A DNA stretch of 41,097 nt from an uncultured Acidobacteriota bacterium (GCA_902826455.1 CADEEV010000040.1:1-41097), one strand, 5' to 3'. Counted from the stretch's first letter, positions 1 through 8,041 are shown. The notes: generated from the letters alone by a model not told the origin. Numbers and translations are program-made.

Positions 1-1
1 C

Positions 2-2470
2 GGCAACGTTACGATCGCCGTCGAGGTGCTCGCGCCGGTCGAGAGCATCACGCTCAACGCAGTCGACCTGAAATTCTCAGCAGTGCGGGTCGCGGACGGA
101 CAGGGCAAGCTCGTCGCAACCGATCCGAAGATCATGCTGGACGAAACGGCGCAGACGGCGATATTCGCTTTCGGCAAGTCGATTCCCGCCGGCAAGTACT
201 CGCTCGCGATCGAGTACACCGGCAAGATCGTTACGCAGGCGAGCGGACTGTTCGCGATCGACTACGACACGGCCGCCGGCCAGAGGCGCGCGCTGTACAC
301 GCAGTTCGAAGCGCCGGACGCGCGTCGCATGATTCCGAGCTGGGATGAGCCCGCGCACAAGGCGACGTTCTCGCTCGCAGCGGTCGTGCCGCAGAACCAG
401 ATGGCCGTCAGCAACATGCCGGTCGCCGAGCGAGTCGATATCGAGAACGGCCGGGCGCGCGTGCGCTTCCAGCAGACGCCGAAGATGTCGACCTACCTGC
501 TGTTCTTCGGGCTCGGCGAATTCGATCGTGCCACCGCGAAGCTCGGCGCGACCGAGCTCGGCGTCGTCACGCAGAAGGGCAAGGCAGATCAGGCAAAGTT
601 TGCGCTCGACTCGTCCGTGCGCGTGCTGCGCGAGTACAACGATTACTTCGGCACGCCGTATCCGCTGCCCAAGCTGGACAATATCGCCTCGCCCGGCCGC
701 AGCCAGTTCTTCGCGGCCATGGAGAACTGGGGCGCCATCTACACGTTCGAATACGCGATGCTGATCGACCCGAGCATCTCCACTCAATCCGACAAGCAGG
801 GCATCTTCTCGATCGCCGCGCACGAAATCGCGCACCAGTGGTTCGGCGATCTGGTGACGATGAGCTGGTGGGACGACCTGTGGCTGAACGAGGGCTGGGC
901 GTCGTGGATGGCCGGCCGCACCACGCAGAAGCTGCGGCCGGAGTGGAACACGGTGATGAGCACCGTGAAGGACCGCGAGAAGGCCATGGAGCGCGACGCG
1001 CTCTCGACCACGCACCCGGTGGTGCAGCGCATCGAGACGGTGGAGCAGGCGAGCCAGGCCTTCGACGCGATCACGTACGAGAAGGGCGAGGCCGTGATCC
1101 GCATGCTCGAGGGCTACGTGGGCGCCGAGGCCTGGCGCACCGGCGTCCGCAACTACATCGATCGTCACAGCTACGGCAACACGGTGTCCGACGACCTCTG
1201 GCGCAGCGTCGAGGCCGCGGCTGGCCAGCCGATCACCGACATCGCGCACCAGTTCACGCTGCAGCCCGGCGTGCCGATGATCACGGTCGGCGACGTGACC
1301 TGCAGCGGCGGCGCGAGCCGGGTCTCCCTCGTGCAGGGCGAGTTCAGCAAGGACCAGCCGAACCGCAAGCCCCTCGCGTGGCGCGTGCCGGTGATCCTGA
1401 AGGGCTCGGGGGCCGCGGTGCGGACCCTCGTCGACGGCGGCAAGGTCGAGGTGACCGTGCCGGGCTGCGAGCCCGTGATCGTGAACGCGGGCCAGAGCGG
1501 CTACTACCGCACGCGCTACGCGCCCGCGCAGTTCGCCCGGCTCGTGTCGGGGTTCGCGGCCGTGCCGGCGCTCGACCAGCTCGGTGTCGTGGCGGACAGC
1601 TGGGCCCTGGGCCGTGCCGGACTGCAGCCCGCGTCCGACGTGCTGGACCTCGCGCGCGCGACGCCGCTCGACGCCGACCCGCAGGTCTGGGGCCGCTTCG
1701 CGGCGATCTTCGCGGAAGTGGACGGCCTCGCCCGCGAGGACGGACCGGGCCGCGAGGCGTTTCGGAAGTTCGCGATCGCGCGGCTCGCGCCCGTGTTCGC
1801 CACGCTCGGCTGGACGCCCCGCGACGGCGAGGCGGCCCAGCAGGCCATCCTGCGCAACGACCTGATCGCGACCCTGGGCGCCCTCGGGGAGCGCGGCGTC
1901 GTCGACGAAGCGCAGCGCCGCTACGCGGCCGAGGCCACGGACCCGGCCGCGATGCCGGGCTCGCTCCGCAAGACGATCCTGGGCGTCGTGGCGCTCAACG
2001 CCGACGCGGCGACGTGGGATCGCCTGCACGCGGCGGCGTTCGCCGAGAAGACGCCGCTCATCAAGGACCGCCTGTACGCGCTGCTCTCGTCCACCGCCGA
2101 CGAGGGCCTCGCGCGCCGCGCCCTGGATCTGGCCCTGACCCCGGAGCCGGGCGCCACGAACAGCGCCGAGATGATCTCCCAGGTGGCGAAGAGGCACCCC
2201 GACCTGGCCTTCGACTTCGCCGTGGCCCACATGCAGGCGGTGAACGCGAAGGTGGATCCCACCTCCGAGAGCCGCTACTACGCGCGGCTCGCCGAGGCCT
2301 CGGAGAACCCCGCGATGGTCACGAAGCTGCGGGCCTACGCGGCGGCGCACCTCGACGCGAAGTCACGGGGCGAGACCGAGCGCGTGTGCGCCGTGGTCAC
2401 GGACAACATCCGGGTGCGCAGCGCGGCGCTGCCGTCGATCGAGGCCTGGCTGGGGCGCAGCGCCGACTAG
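2..2470 (+). CDS. M1 family metallo-aminopeptidase (5' end outside window)
   Basis: Zinc aminopeptidase that removes N-terminal residues from peptides. The reading frame is already open at base 2, and the residues before the first possible start (GTG at 26) fit the N-terminal beta-domain of the family, so the true start lies upstream of the window. Numbering from the GTG, the exopeptidase motif is AAMEN (230-234), the zinc site is HEIAH (266-270) and the third ligand is Glu289 in LNEGW, giving the expected HEXXH-x18-E spacing. The C-terminal half is the helical ERAP1-like domain and looks complete. The signal peptide, if any, is not visible. The first ~850 bases look less GC-rich than the rest (see findings). 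The stop overlaps the stop of the convergent kinase gene at a shared CTAG. Family assignment is firm; substrate is unknown. Confidence 0.95.
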   Translation, partial: GNVTIAVEVLAPVESITLNAVDLKFSAVRVADGQGKLVATDPKIMLDETAQTAIFAFGKSIPAGKYSLAIEYTGKIVTQASGLFAIDYDTAAGQRRALYTQFEAPDARRMIPSWDEPAHKATFSLAAVVPQNQMAVSNMPVAERVDIENGRARVRFQQTPKMSTYLLFFGLGEFDRATAKLGATELGVVTQKGKADQAKFALDSSVRVLREYNDYFGTPYPLPKLDNIASPGRSQFFAAMENWGAIYTFEYAMLIDPSISTQSDKQGIFSIAAHEIAHQWFGDLVTMSWWDDLWLNEGWASWMAGRTTQKLRPEWNTVMSTVKDREKAMERDALSTTHPVVQRIETVEQASQAFDAITYEKGEAVIRMLEGYVGAEAWRTGVRNYIDRHSYGNTVSDDLWRSVEAAAGQPITDIAHQFTLQPGVPMITVGDVTCSGGASRVSLVQGEFSKDQPNRKPLAWRVPVILKGSGAAVRTLVDGGKVEVTVPGCEPVIVNAGQSGYYRTRYAPAQFARLVSGFAAVPALDQLGVVADSWALGRAGLQPASDVLDLARATPLDADPQVWGRFAAIFAEVDGLAREDGPGREAFRKFAIARLAPVFATLGWTPRDGEAAQQAILRNDLIATLGALGERGVVDEAQRRYAAEATDPAAMPGSLRKTILGVVALNADAATWDRLHAAAFAEKTPLIKDRLYALLSSTADEGLARRALDLALTPEPGATNSAEMISQVAKRHPDLAFDFAVAHMQAVNAKVDPTSESRYYARLAEASENPAMVTKLRAYAAAHLDAKSRGETERVCAVVTDNIRVRSAALPSIEAWLGRSAD

Positions 2471-3663
2471 CGCTTCGGCTTCGGCCGGCGTCCGACGAGC
2501 TTCCAGAACTGGGTCTCGTCGAGCAGCGTGATGCGGTAGCCCTTCTCGCGGAGCCGCTTGATCTCCATGAGCTTGCGGCCCGCGTCGCGGCCGGCGAGCT
2601 GCAGCGGGTTGGGCTTGCCCCGCACGACGACCGTGGTCTGGATCGACGGGGCGCCGTGGACGGTCGCGCCGGCCTTGCGCGCGGCCTTCATGGCGTCGGC
2701 GCGCGGCACGCTCAGGATCCCCGTGAAGGCGACGTGGGCTCCCTTCAGCGTCTTCAAGGCGCCGGTGCGGAGCACCGCCGGGCGCTTGCGCAGGGCCTCG
2801 ATGAGCTCGTCCGCCGCCTCGTAGCGCTTGCGGCGCTCGCCGATGCAGCGCACCAGGATCTCCTTCAGGTGATCGCTGCAGCCGAGATGGCGGATCTCGC
2901 CGGTCCTCACGCGCGTGCGCGCGTCGCCGCGCACCAGCATGCCGAGGAGCTGGCCGACCTGGTAGACGTCGTCGCGGGCCTGCCACTTGGGGATGCCGCC
3001 GGCCACGATGTCGCTCGGCGCGTTGAAGGGGTTCAGGGTGCGGGCGCTGGCGCCGCGCTTGTCGCTCTGCGGCCGCACCAGCCCGAAGTCGCCGAGCTTG
3101 AGCCGGCCGCCCTCGCAGACGAAGACGTTGAGCGGCGTCAGGTCGCGGTGGAGCTGCTGGCCGCGGTGGAGCTTGCCGAGCACCTCGAGAACGCCCGCGA
3201 TTTCGCGGCGGGCCGTCAGCTCCGGCAGGGCCTTGCCGCTGCGGTGCAGGAACGCGCGCAGGTCGCCGTGGCGGGCGTACTCGATGGCGAGGCAGTAGAG
3301 CGGCCGGCCGTCGGGCTGCAGCAGGACGAACGTGTCGTACACGCGGATCGCGCGGGGATGATCGTCCAGCACCTGCCCGAAGTACGCCTCCCGGAGCCAG
3401 CCGTCGATCCGGACGCTCGCCTTGATGCACAGGAGTGGCGGCATGCGCGTCGAACGGGTGACGCGCCGCGCCAGGTAGACCTGGCCGAAGCCGCCCTCGC
3501 CGAGCAGGCGCTCGACGCGGTAGCGCACGCGGGACTCCGGGCTCTCGACGACCTGGTCCTCGGTCAGGAGGCGTGGCCCGCGACCGGGACGGGAGCGGGC
3601 GGGGCCGGTGCGCGTCGGCAGGTGCGAGAGCTCGGTCGAAGGGATCGTCGAGGGCGCGGACAT
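2467..3663 (-). CDS. Ser/Thr protein kinase with C-terminal BRCT domain
   Basis: A 398-aa cytosolic protein with no membrane segment. Residues ~45-295 are a Hanks-type kinase: glycine loop GEGGFG (55-60), ATP-anchoring Lys81, catalytic HRD (172-174) with Asn179, and DFG (192-194). The activation segment is short and lacks a recognisable APE triad; GGIPKWQARDDVY follows where it should be. Residues ~306-393 fit a BRCT domain: LKGAHVAFTG, a conserved Arg321, a TTVVV strand, then an Ala/Gly helix and the closing TQFWKLV. BRCT domains bind phosphopeptides or DNA ends, so a role in DNA-damage or phospho-dependent signalling is possible but inferred. ATG start; divergent from the hydrolase at 3727 with 63 bp between. 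Kinase call is firm, BRCT call good. Confidence 0.88.
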   Translation of the reverse strand: MSAPSTIPSTELSHLPTRTGPARSRPGRGPRLLTEDQVVESPESRVRYRVERLLGEGGFGQVYLARRVTRSTRMPPLLCIKASVRIDGWLREAYFGQVLDDHPRAIRVYDTFVLLQPDGRPLYCLAIEYARHGDLRAFLHRSGKALPELTARREIAGVLEVLGKLHRGQQLHRDLTPLNVFVCEGGRLKLGDFGLVRPQSDKRGASARTLNPFNAPSDIVAGGIPKWQARDDVYQVGQLLGMLVRGDARTRVRTGEIRHLGCSDHLKEILVRCIGERRKRYEAADELIEALRKRPAVLRTGALKTLKGAHVAFTGILSVPRADAMKAARKAGATVHGAPSIQTTVVVRGKPNPLQLAGRDAGRKLMEIKRLREKGYRITLLDETQFWKLVGRRPKPKR

Positions 3664-3675
3664 CGGTACGTGCGC

Positions 3676-3704
3676 ATTGAATCAACTTGCCGGCACCACA
3701 GCAA
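3676..3704 (-). promoter_or_regulatory. Candidate promoter of the kinase-BRCT gene
   Basis: Read on the minus strand: -35 TTGCTG (3704-3699), 17-base spacer, -10 TTCAAT (3681-3676). Transcription would start a few bases before the ATG at 3663, leaving almost no leader. It physically overlaps the divergent promoter on the plus strand, so the two could compete. Pattern match only. Confidence 0.35.
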
Positions 3705-3717
3705 CCCTCGCTAGAAT
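3687..3717 (+). promoter_or_regulatory. Candidate promoter of the alpha/beta hydrolase gene
   Basis: -10 TAGAAT at 3712-3717, preceded by TTGCCG at 3687-3692 (19-base spacer, longer than ideal). The ATG at 3727 lies only 9 bases after the -10, with no Shine-Dalgarno, which suggests a leaderless transcript. The same TAGAAT-like -10 recurs elsewhere in the window. Confidence 0.4.
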
Positions 3718-3726
3718 GGTCGGCCC

Positions 3727-4668
3727 ATGAAGCGGCTCGTCGCACGCGCCCTCGGCGCGCTCCTCGTCCTCGCCCTCGTCACCGGTGTCGGTCTCTCCGC
3801 GCTCGGAGCGCTGCAGAGGCCGGACACGACCCTGCCGCCGGGCGTGCCGGGCGTCCACGTCGTGGTCGACGGCGTTCCGATCCGCTACGTGCAGCAGGGC
3901 CAGGGTCCGGACGTGCTGCTGCTCCACGGCTCGCCGGGCTCCATCGAGGACTGGGAGCCCGTGCTCGCGCGCCTCGCCGAGCGCTTCCGCGTGACCGCGA
4001 TCGACCGGCCGGGCCACGGCTACAGCGGGGGAGTCGAGGTCCCGCACACGCCGCAGGCCAACGCGGCCGTGGCGCTCGGCGTGATCCGGGCCTTGAGGCT
4101 CCAGGACGTCGTGGTGGTCGGCCATTCGTTCGGCGGCATGACCGCCGTGGCCCTGGCGCTCGGCGACCCCGCAGAGGTCCGCGCGATCGTCGTGGTGGCG
4201 TCGCGCGCGTACCCGCCGGCGCCCGTCGAGCCGTTGTATCGCCTGCTGGCGCTGCCGTGGCTCGGGCCCGGGCTCGCCGCGGCCCTGGCCCCGACCGTGG
4301 GCGAGGCGAAGATCGACGCGGGCGTGCGCGCGGCGTTCGGTCCCAACTCCGGCGCCATCCCACCGGGCTTCGTGGCCGAGCGCACGCGCCTGTGGACGCG
4401 GCCGACCGTCACGACCACGCTGTCCCGAGAGCGCGTCGAGCTCGAGCCGGCCTTGCGCGCGCTGGCCCCGCACTACCGCGAGATCCGCAAGCCCGTGTAC
4501 CTCGTGTACGGCGCCGACGACGCGCGGGCGGGCAGCGACGGCCCGCGCCTGGCCCGGGACATCCGGGGCGCTACCCTCCTGTCGCTCCCCGACACCGGTC
4601 ACTACGTCCAGTACGCGCGGCCGGAGGCGCTGCTCGAGGTGATCGGGCACGCCGTGTTCATGCCCTAG
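3727..4668 (+). CDS. Membrane-anchored alpha/beta hydrolase
   Basis: 313-aa alpha/beta-hydrolase fold protein. An N-terminal hydrophobic stretch (residues ~5-29) without a clear cleavage site suggests a signal anchor with the enzyme in the periplasm. The oxyanion segment is LLLHGSPGS (64-72), the nucleophile elbow is VGHSFGG with Ser134, the likely acid is Asp264 or Asp265 in YGADD, and the catalytic His is His292 in DTGHYVQY. A cap domain (~150-235) separates the halves. Substrate cannot be deduced; esterases, epoxide hydrolases and haloalkane dehalogenases share this fold, but the Ser nucleophile excludes the last two. ATG start with no Shine-Dalgarno, probably leaderless. The lipoprotein genes follow on the same strand after 62 bases. 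Confidence 0.88.
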   Translation: MKRLVARALGALLVLALVTGVGLSALGALQRPDTTLPPGVPGVHVVVDGVPIRYVQQGQGPDVLLLHGSPGSIEDWEPVLARLAERFRVTAIDRPGHGYSGGVEVPHTPQANAAVALGVIRALRLQDVVVVGHSFGGMTAVALALGDPAEVRAIVVVASRAYPPAPVEPLYRLLALPWLGPGLAAALAPTVGEAKIDAGVRAAFGPNSGAIPPGFVAERTRLWTRPTVTTTLSRERVELEPALRALAPHYREIRKPVYLVYGADDARAGSDGPRLARDIRGATLLSLPDTGHYVQYARPEALLEVIGHAVFMP

Positions 4669-4679
4669 CTGTCGGATTC

Positions 4680-4728
4680 CCAACCTCGATTCCGATCTCC
4701 CCAACGACGGGGGAGTTCTGGAGGTTGG
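4680..4728 (+). promoter_or_regulatory. Stem-loop covering the Shine-Dalgarno of the first lipoprotein gene
   Basis: A perfect 8-bp outer stem pairs CCAACCTC (4680-4687) with GAGGTTGG (4721-4728). Inside it, CTCCCC (4697-4702) can pair with GGGGAG (4710-4715). The right outer arm contains four of the five bases of the GGAGG (4720-4724) that serves the TTG start at 4731. The structure could hide the ribosome site, or it could be a weak terminator for the upstream hydrolase; there is no T-tract. Confidence 0.4.
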
Positions 4729-4730
4729 AC

Positions 4731-5495
4731 TTGAGGATTTCAGGCTGTATCCGGACGTTCGTGGCGGGCCTCGCCGTGGCGGCGGCGGCCTGCGGGGGGT
4801 CGGGCGGCGCCGATCCGCAGCTGCCGACCGCGCCGATCGGGCCTTCGGGCGCCCGCTCGGACCTGGACTTCGCCATGGAGTCGAGCAACGGCCTCGCGCC
4901 GGCCGGCTTCAAGATGGTGTCCCACGTCGATCCCAAGGCGGGTGAGGACGGCGTGATCCGCGAGGGCTCGCCGGTCACGGTGACGTTCGACCTGTGCGAC
5001 TCGACGGTCGACGACGGCGGCCATCCGTGGTTCCTGTTCGACTTCGACTTCAACCACGTCCCGGACGTCATCGGCAAGACCGAGTCCTGCCGCCAGACCC
5101 ACACGTATCGGATCCCGGTGGACGCGACGCGCGACGCCATCCAAGGTGCCAACTTCTGCTTCACGAATGCGGACCCGTCGAAGGGGCTCAAGGGGACGTA
5201 CTTTTCCTGCCGTTCCGTGCGGATCGGCCTGCCGGACTTCAAGGGCGCGGCCGCGGGGTGCTACTTCGCCAATCCCTTCTGGTTCTCCTGGCCGGGGGGC
5301 ACGGGCCCGACGAACGAGGTCGTCCTCTTCGACAACCCCGCCTGCCAGCCTCCGGGCGAGGCTCTCGAGGACCAGTCCTACGTCGTCGCTCCGACAGCGG
5401 TCGACGCGCGGCAGCTCTGTGGCCAGGTGGTCGTGGAGACGCCGTTCCACATCGGCGACGGAACAATCTTCCAGTGCGGTCCGGAGGCGGAGTGA
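4731..5495 (+). CDS. Cys-rich PKD-like lipoprotein, paralogue 1
   Basis: 254-aa predicted lipoprotein of a family repeated five times in the window; function unknown. I chose the TTG at 4731 because GGAGG (4720-4724) sits 6 bases upstream and the frame then opens with a signal sequence ending in the lipobox VAAAAC. After a Pro/Ser linker comes the family signature: MESSNGLAPAGFK, DPKAGEDGVIREGSPVTV, FDLCDST, FLFDFDFN, SCRQTHTYRIP, NFCFTN and TYFSCR. The WDF-like strand followed by HTY resembles a PKD/Ig-like fold braced by conserved cysteines (inference). The C-terminal part (CYF...SWPGGTGP...VVAPTAVDARQLCG...FQC) is a second conserved module. The next gene starts inside its stop codon (TGATG). 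Confidence 0.82.
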   Translation: MRISGCIRTFVAGLAVAAAACGGSGGADPQLPTAPIGPSGARSDLDFAMESSNGLAPAGFKMVSHVDPKAGEDGVIREGSPVTVTFDLCDSTVDDGGHPWFLFDFDFNHVPDVIGKTESCRQTHTYRIPVDATRDAIQGANFCFTNADPSKGLKGTYFSCRSVRIGLPDFKGAAAGCYFANPFWFSWPGGTGPTNEVVLFDNPACQPPGEALEDQSYVVAPTAVDARQLCGQVVVETPFHIGDGTIFQCGPEAE

Positions 5496-6241
5496 TGAAA
5501 TCCCTGATCGTTCGTGTCGCCGTGCTCGTCACCGTCCTCGGCATCGCCGCCTGCGGCGGCTACGACCGCAAGGTGCCGTCGTCCCCGACGGCGCCGTCGA
5601 TCCCGGACGGCGGATTGCCCGGGGACATCGTGATGGAGTCGAGCCAAGGACTCGCGCCGGCGGGCTTCCAGCTGGTGTCCCACACCAACCCGAAGGCCGG
5701 CGAGGACGGAGTGATCCGCGCCGAGTCGCCCATCACGGTCGACTTCGACCTGTGCGGCTCGACCGTCAACGAGGGCGGCCGTCCCTGGTTCCTCTTCGAC
5801 TTCGACTTCGATCACGTCCCGGACGTGATCGGAAGGAGCGAGAGCTGCCACCAGACCCACACCTACCGCATCCCGCGCGACGCCGCGCAGGACCTGGTCG
5901 TGGGCGCCAACTTCTGCTTCGCCAACGCCGACCCGTCGGCTCACCGGCCGGGGACGTACTTCTCCTGCCGATCGGTCAAGATCGCGCTTCCGCACTTCCC
6001 GGACGCGGCCGCGGGCTGTTACGAGATCGACGGCGAGGACGCGTCGTTCTTCTGGCCGGGCGGCAAGGGTCCGATCGACCCCCCTCTCTTCAGCGATGCG
6101 ACGTGCACGCTCGCCGCCATGGACGATCTCGGCCCCCTGGTGTTCGCGCCCAGCGCGAGCGAGGCGAAGCGCCAGTGCGGCGGCGCCGACTTCGTCCTCG
6201 AGATCCATCGAAACTTCTTCCTCTGCGATCCGGTGGTCTAG
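5495..6241 (+). CDS. Cys-rich PKD-like lipoprotein, paralogue 2
   Basis: 248-aa predicted lipoprotein, nearest to paralogue 1. Signal peptide MKSLIVRVAVLVTVLGIAAC ends in the lipobox GIAAC. The same core follows: VMESSQGLAPAGFQ, PKAGEDGVIRAESPITV, FDLCGST, FLFDFDFDHVPDVIG, SCHQTHTYRIP, NFCFAN, TYFSCRSV. The C-terminal module keeps CYE, FFWPGGKGP, VFAPSASEAKRQCGG and a final FFLC. The ATG shares one base with the stop of paralogue 1 (TGATG), so translation is probably coupled; a GTG three bases earlier is also in frame. No enzymatic motif is visible. Outer-membrane or periplasmic location is inferred from the lipobox. Confidence 0.85.
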   Translation: MKSLIVRVAVLVTVLGIAACGGYDRKVPSSPTAPSIPDGGLPGDIVMESSQGLAPAGFQLVSHTNPKAGEDGVIRAESPITVDFDLCGSTVNEGGRPWFLFDFDFDHVPDVIGRSESCHQTHTYRIPRDAAQDLVVGANFCFANADPSAHRPGTYFSCRSVKIALPHFPDAAAGCYEIDGEDASFFWPGGKGPIDPPLFSDATCTLAAMDDLGPLVFAPSASEAKRQCGGADFVLEIHRNFFLCDPVV

Positions 6242-6279
6242 AGAACAGCTCCCTCCTTGGTCGTACCTGCCTTGTCGTG

Positions 6280-6317
6280 CTCCTGGCGCCCGATCCCCCC
6301 TGGTCGGGCGTCAGGAG
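6280..6317. terminator. Bidirectional hairpin between convergent genes
   Basis: A 14-bp stem (6280-6293 with 6304-6317) with one G-T wobble and a 10-base loop lies just after the plus-strand lipoprotein gene and overlaps the stop codon (6311-6313) of the minus-strand HAD gene. No T-run follows on either strand, so it would be a weak or factor-assisted terminator. Confidence 0.5.
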
Positions 6318-7090
6318 GCCGTTTCGATCCTCTCGACGAACTCCACGAGCGAGGACAGGTCCGGCCCGATGCCGTCGGGCGTCGCGCCGAGCTCCTCGAC
6401 CGCTTGCCCGGTACGGTTCACCCAGAACGTGGGATAGCCGAACTGCCGGGCGCCGGCGGCATCCCAACCGGCCGAAGCCACGAACACCATCTCCTCCCGC
6501 GCCAGGCCGAAGGCATCGAGGCCCATGCGGTACGCGCGGGGATCGGGCTTGAAGGCGCCGACCCGATCGGTGCTGAGGTGCGGCTCGAACACGCCGGCGA
6601 GCCTCGCGTTCGCCACGGCGGCGTCGAGCATCGCCGAGGTGAGGTTGGAAAGGAACGCGAGCCGCAGCCCCGCCGTGCGCAACCTCGCCAACGCTGCCGG
6701 TGCGTCCGGCCAGGCGCCGAGCTCGAGGAACGCATGGAGGAGAGCCGCCTTCTTCTCGGCGGTGAGCTCGAGCCTCTGCTGCCGGGCCGCGAACACCAGG
6801 GCATCCTCGGTCACGCGGCCGAAGTCGACGTAGCTGCCCGAGAGCGTCCGCAGCCACGCGTACTCGAACTGCCGCGTCCGCCACGCGTCCATCAGGGCCG
6901 TTCCCGACCCCGGGAAGAGCTCCTCGGCGCGCTTCGCCACGGGCCGCGGATCGATGACGGGGAAGCCGTCGAAGAGCACGGCCTTGATGCGGCGGCTCGC
7001 CGCAGGGGCCGGGTTCGGACGGGCCCAGGCGGATGGCGCGGCCCACGCGGCCACGACCGCGCCCAGGAACTCACGGCGCCGGGTTCGCAT
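6311..7090 (-). CDS. Tat-exported HAD-superfamily protein (haloacid dehalogenase type II-like)
   Basis: 259-aa HAD hydrolase with an N-terminal twin-arginine signal (TRRREF, then a hydrophobic stretch ending AWA near residue 23), predicting folded export to the periplasm. HAD motifs in order: AVLFDGFPV with nucleophile Asp41, LSNLT, FKPDPRAY with the Lys, and GWDAAGARQFGYPTFWVNR, which is typical of L-2-haloacid dehalogenases. Motif I reads D-G-F-P-V instead of the usual D-x-Y-G-T, an unusual change. Substrate is therefore uncertain. The ATG at 7090 is preceded by GGAGG with a 5-base spacer. It interrupts the lipoprotein array on the opposite strand, being convergent with paralogue 2 and divergent from paralogue 3. 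Confidence 0.85.
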   Translation of the reverse strand: MRTRRREFLGAVVAAWAAPSAWARPNPAPAASRRIKAVLFDGFPVIDPRPVAKRAEELFPGSGTALMDAWRTRQFEYAWLRTLSGSYVDFGRVTEDALVFAARQQRLELTAEKKAALLHAFLELGAWPDAPAALARLRTAGLRLAFLSNLTSAMLDAAVANARLAGVFEPHLSTDRVGAFKPDPRAYRMGLDAFGLAREEMVFVASAGWDAAGARQFGYPTFWVNRTGQAVEELGATPDGIGPDLSSLVEFVERIETAS

Positions 7091-7199
7091 GCATACCTCC
7101 AGGTGACGCTAACGTCGCCGGCCCCCTCCTTGTTCCCCCGTTGTTCCCGGGTCGGAAGTTGTGCCACCATCGGCCACTCGCTTTTCAGGAGGTCTCCCG

Positions 7200-8021
7200 A
7201 TGAAGCAGACGGGGTGGCGCTATTGGGGTGTCCTTTCGGTCGGCGTCGTGCTGGCGTCGTGCAGCGGTTCCGGGGGCTCGCCGCAGAGCCCGGCCGCGCC
7301 CGCGCCGGTGACACAGGGCGCGGACCGAGGGATCGTGATGGAGTCGAGCCGGGGCCTGGCGCCGGAAGGGTTCAAGCTCGCGATGAAGGTCGACCCGAAG
7401 CCGGGCCTGGACGGGATCATCCGTGAGGGATCGCCGGTGACGGTCGAGGTGGATCTGTGCGGCTCGACGCCCGATGCGGGCAAGACGCTGCACTTCCTGT
7501 ACGACTGGGACTTCAACGACCTCGCGGAGGTCGTCGGCACGGGCGACGCGTGCGTGCAGAAGCACACCTACCGCGTCCCGAAGGACGCGACGAAGGACCT
7601 GGTGCTCGAGTCGAACGTGTGCGTCACGAACGGCGATCCCGGCGTGCATGACGGCAGCACGTACTTCTCGTGCCGCGTGGTGCGCGTGGCCCTTCCCAAG
7701 CCCGCGAGCTGCAGCTCCGGGCTGGCCGAGGGCTGTCAGGCCTTCAGCTCCGTCATCGAGGGCGGCATCGCGCTCTCGGTCGAGTGGCCGGGCGGCAGCG
7801 GACCCTACGGGCTCGTGCTCGGCTACGAGGACTCGTCCTGCGGAGGCACTCCCCTCAACGGAACGGACGTGGCTGTCGCCTGCTCGCTCGCGGAGGCCCA
7901 GGCTCTCTGCGAGAACGAGGACGCGGAGCTCTACGGGACCTTCCCGGGCGGCCAGGGGTTGTACTTCTGTTTCGGCCTGGGCGATGCCAGGGCGGCTGTC
8001 CCGACGCACTGGGGACGCTGA
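7200..8021 (+). CDS. Cys-rich PKD-like lipoprotein, paralogue 3
   Basis: 273-aa predicted lipoprotein; ATG chosen because AGGAGG (7187-7192) lies 7 bases upstream. The signal peptide ends in the lipobox VLASC. The core is better conserved toward PKD than in paralogues 1-2: FLYDWDFNDLAEVVGTGDAC, then QKHTYRVPKDATKD, NVCVTNGDPG and TYFSCRVVRVALP. The C-terminal module has VEWPGGSGPYG, ACSLAEAQALCE and GLYFCFG, with extra cysteines, and a short tail. Its closest relative is paralogue 4, with which it shares long stretches of near-identical DNA, indicating a recent tandem duplication. Function unknown. Confidence 0.85.
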   Translation: MKQTGWRYWGVLSVGVVLASCSGSGGSPQSPAAPAPVTQGADRGIVMESSRGLAPEGFKLAMKVDPKPGLDGIIREGSPVTVEVDLCGSTPDAGKTLHFLYDWDFNDLAEVVGTGDACVQKHTYRVPKDATKDLVLESNVCVTNGDPGVHDGSTYFSCRVVRVALPKPASCSSGLAEGCQAFSSVIEGGIALSVEWPGGSGPYGLVLGYEDSSCGGTPLNGTDVAVACSLAEAQALCENEDAELYGTFPGGQGLYFCFGLGDARAAVPTHWGR

Positions 8022-8041
8022 AGACGGGGCGGAAGCCGTGT

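Noticed and set aside
3677-3682. TTGAAT as a -35 for the hydrolase promoter
   Set aside because: It is 29 bases from TAGAAT, too far for a sigma70-type promoter.
838-3714. 958-codon open frame on the plus strand
   Set aside because: Rich in Arg, Ala, Gly and Pro with no domain; it runs over the M1 gene in another frame and antisense to the kinase. Typical high-GC shadow.
7128-7150. Two TTGTTCCC direct repeats upstream of lipoprotein paralogue 3
   Set aside because: Only two short copies, no symmetry and no known operator pattern.
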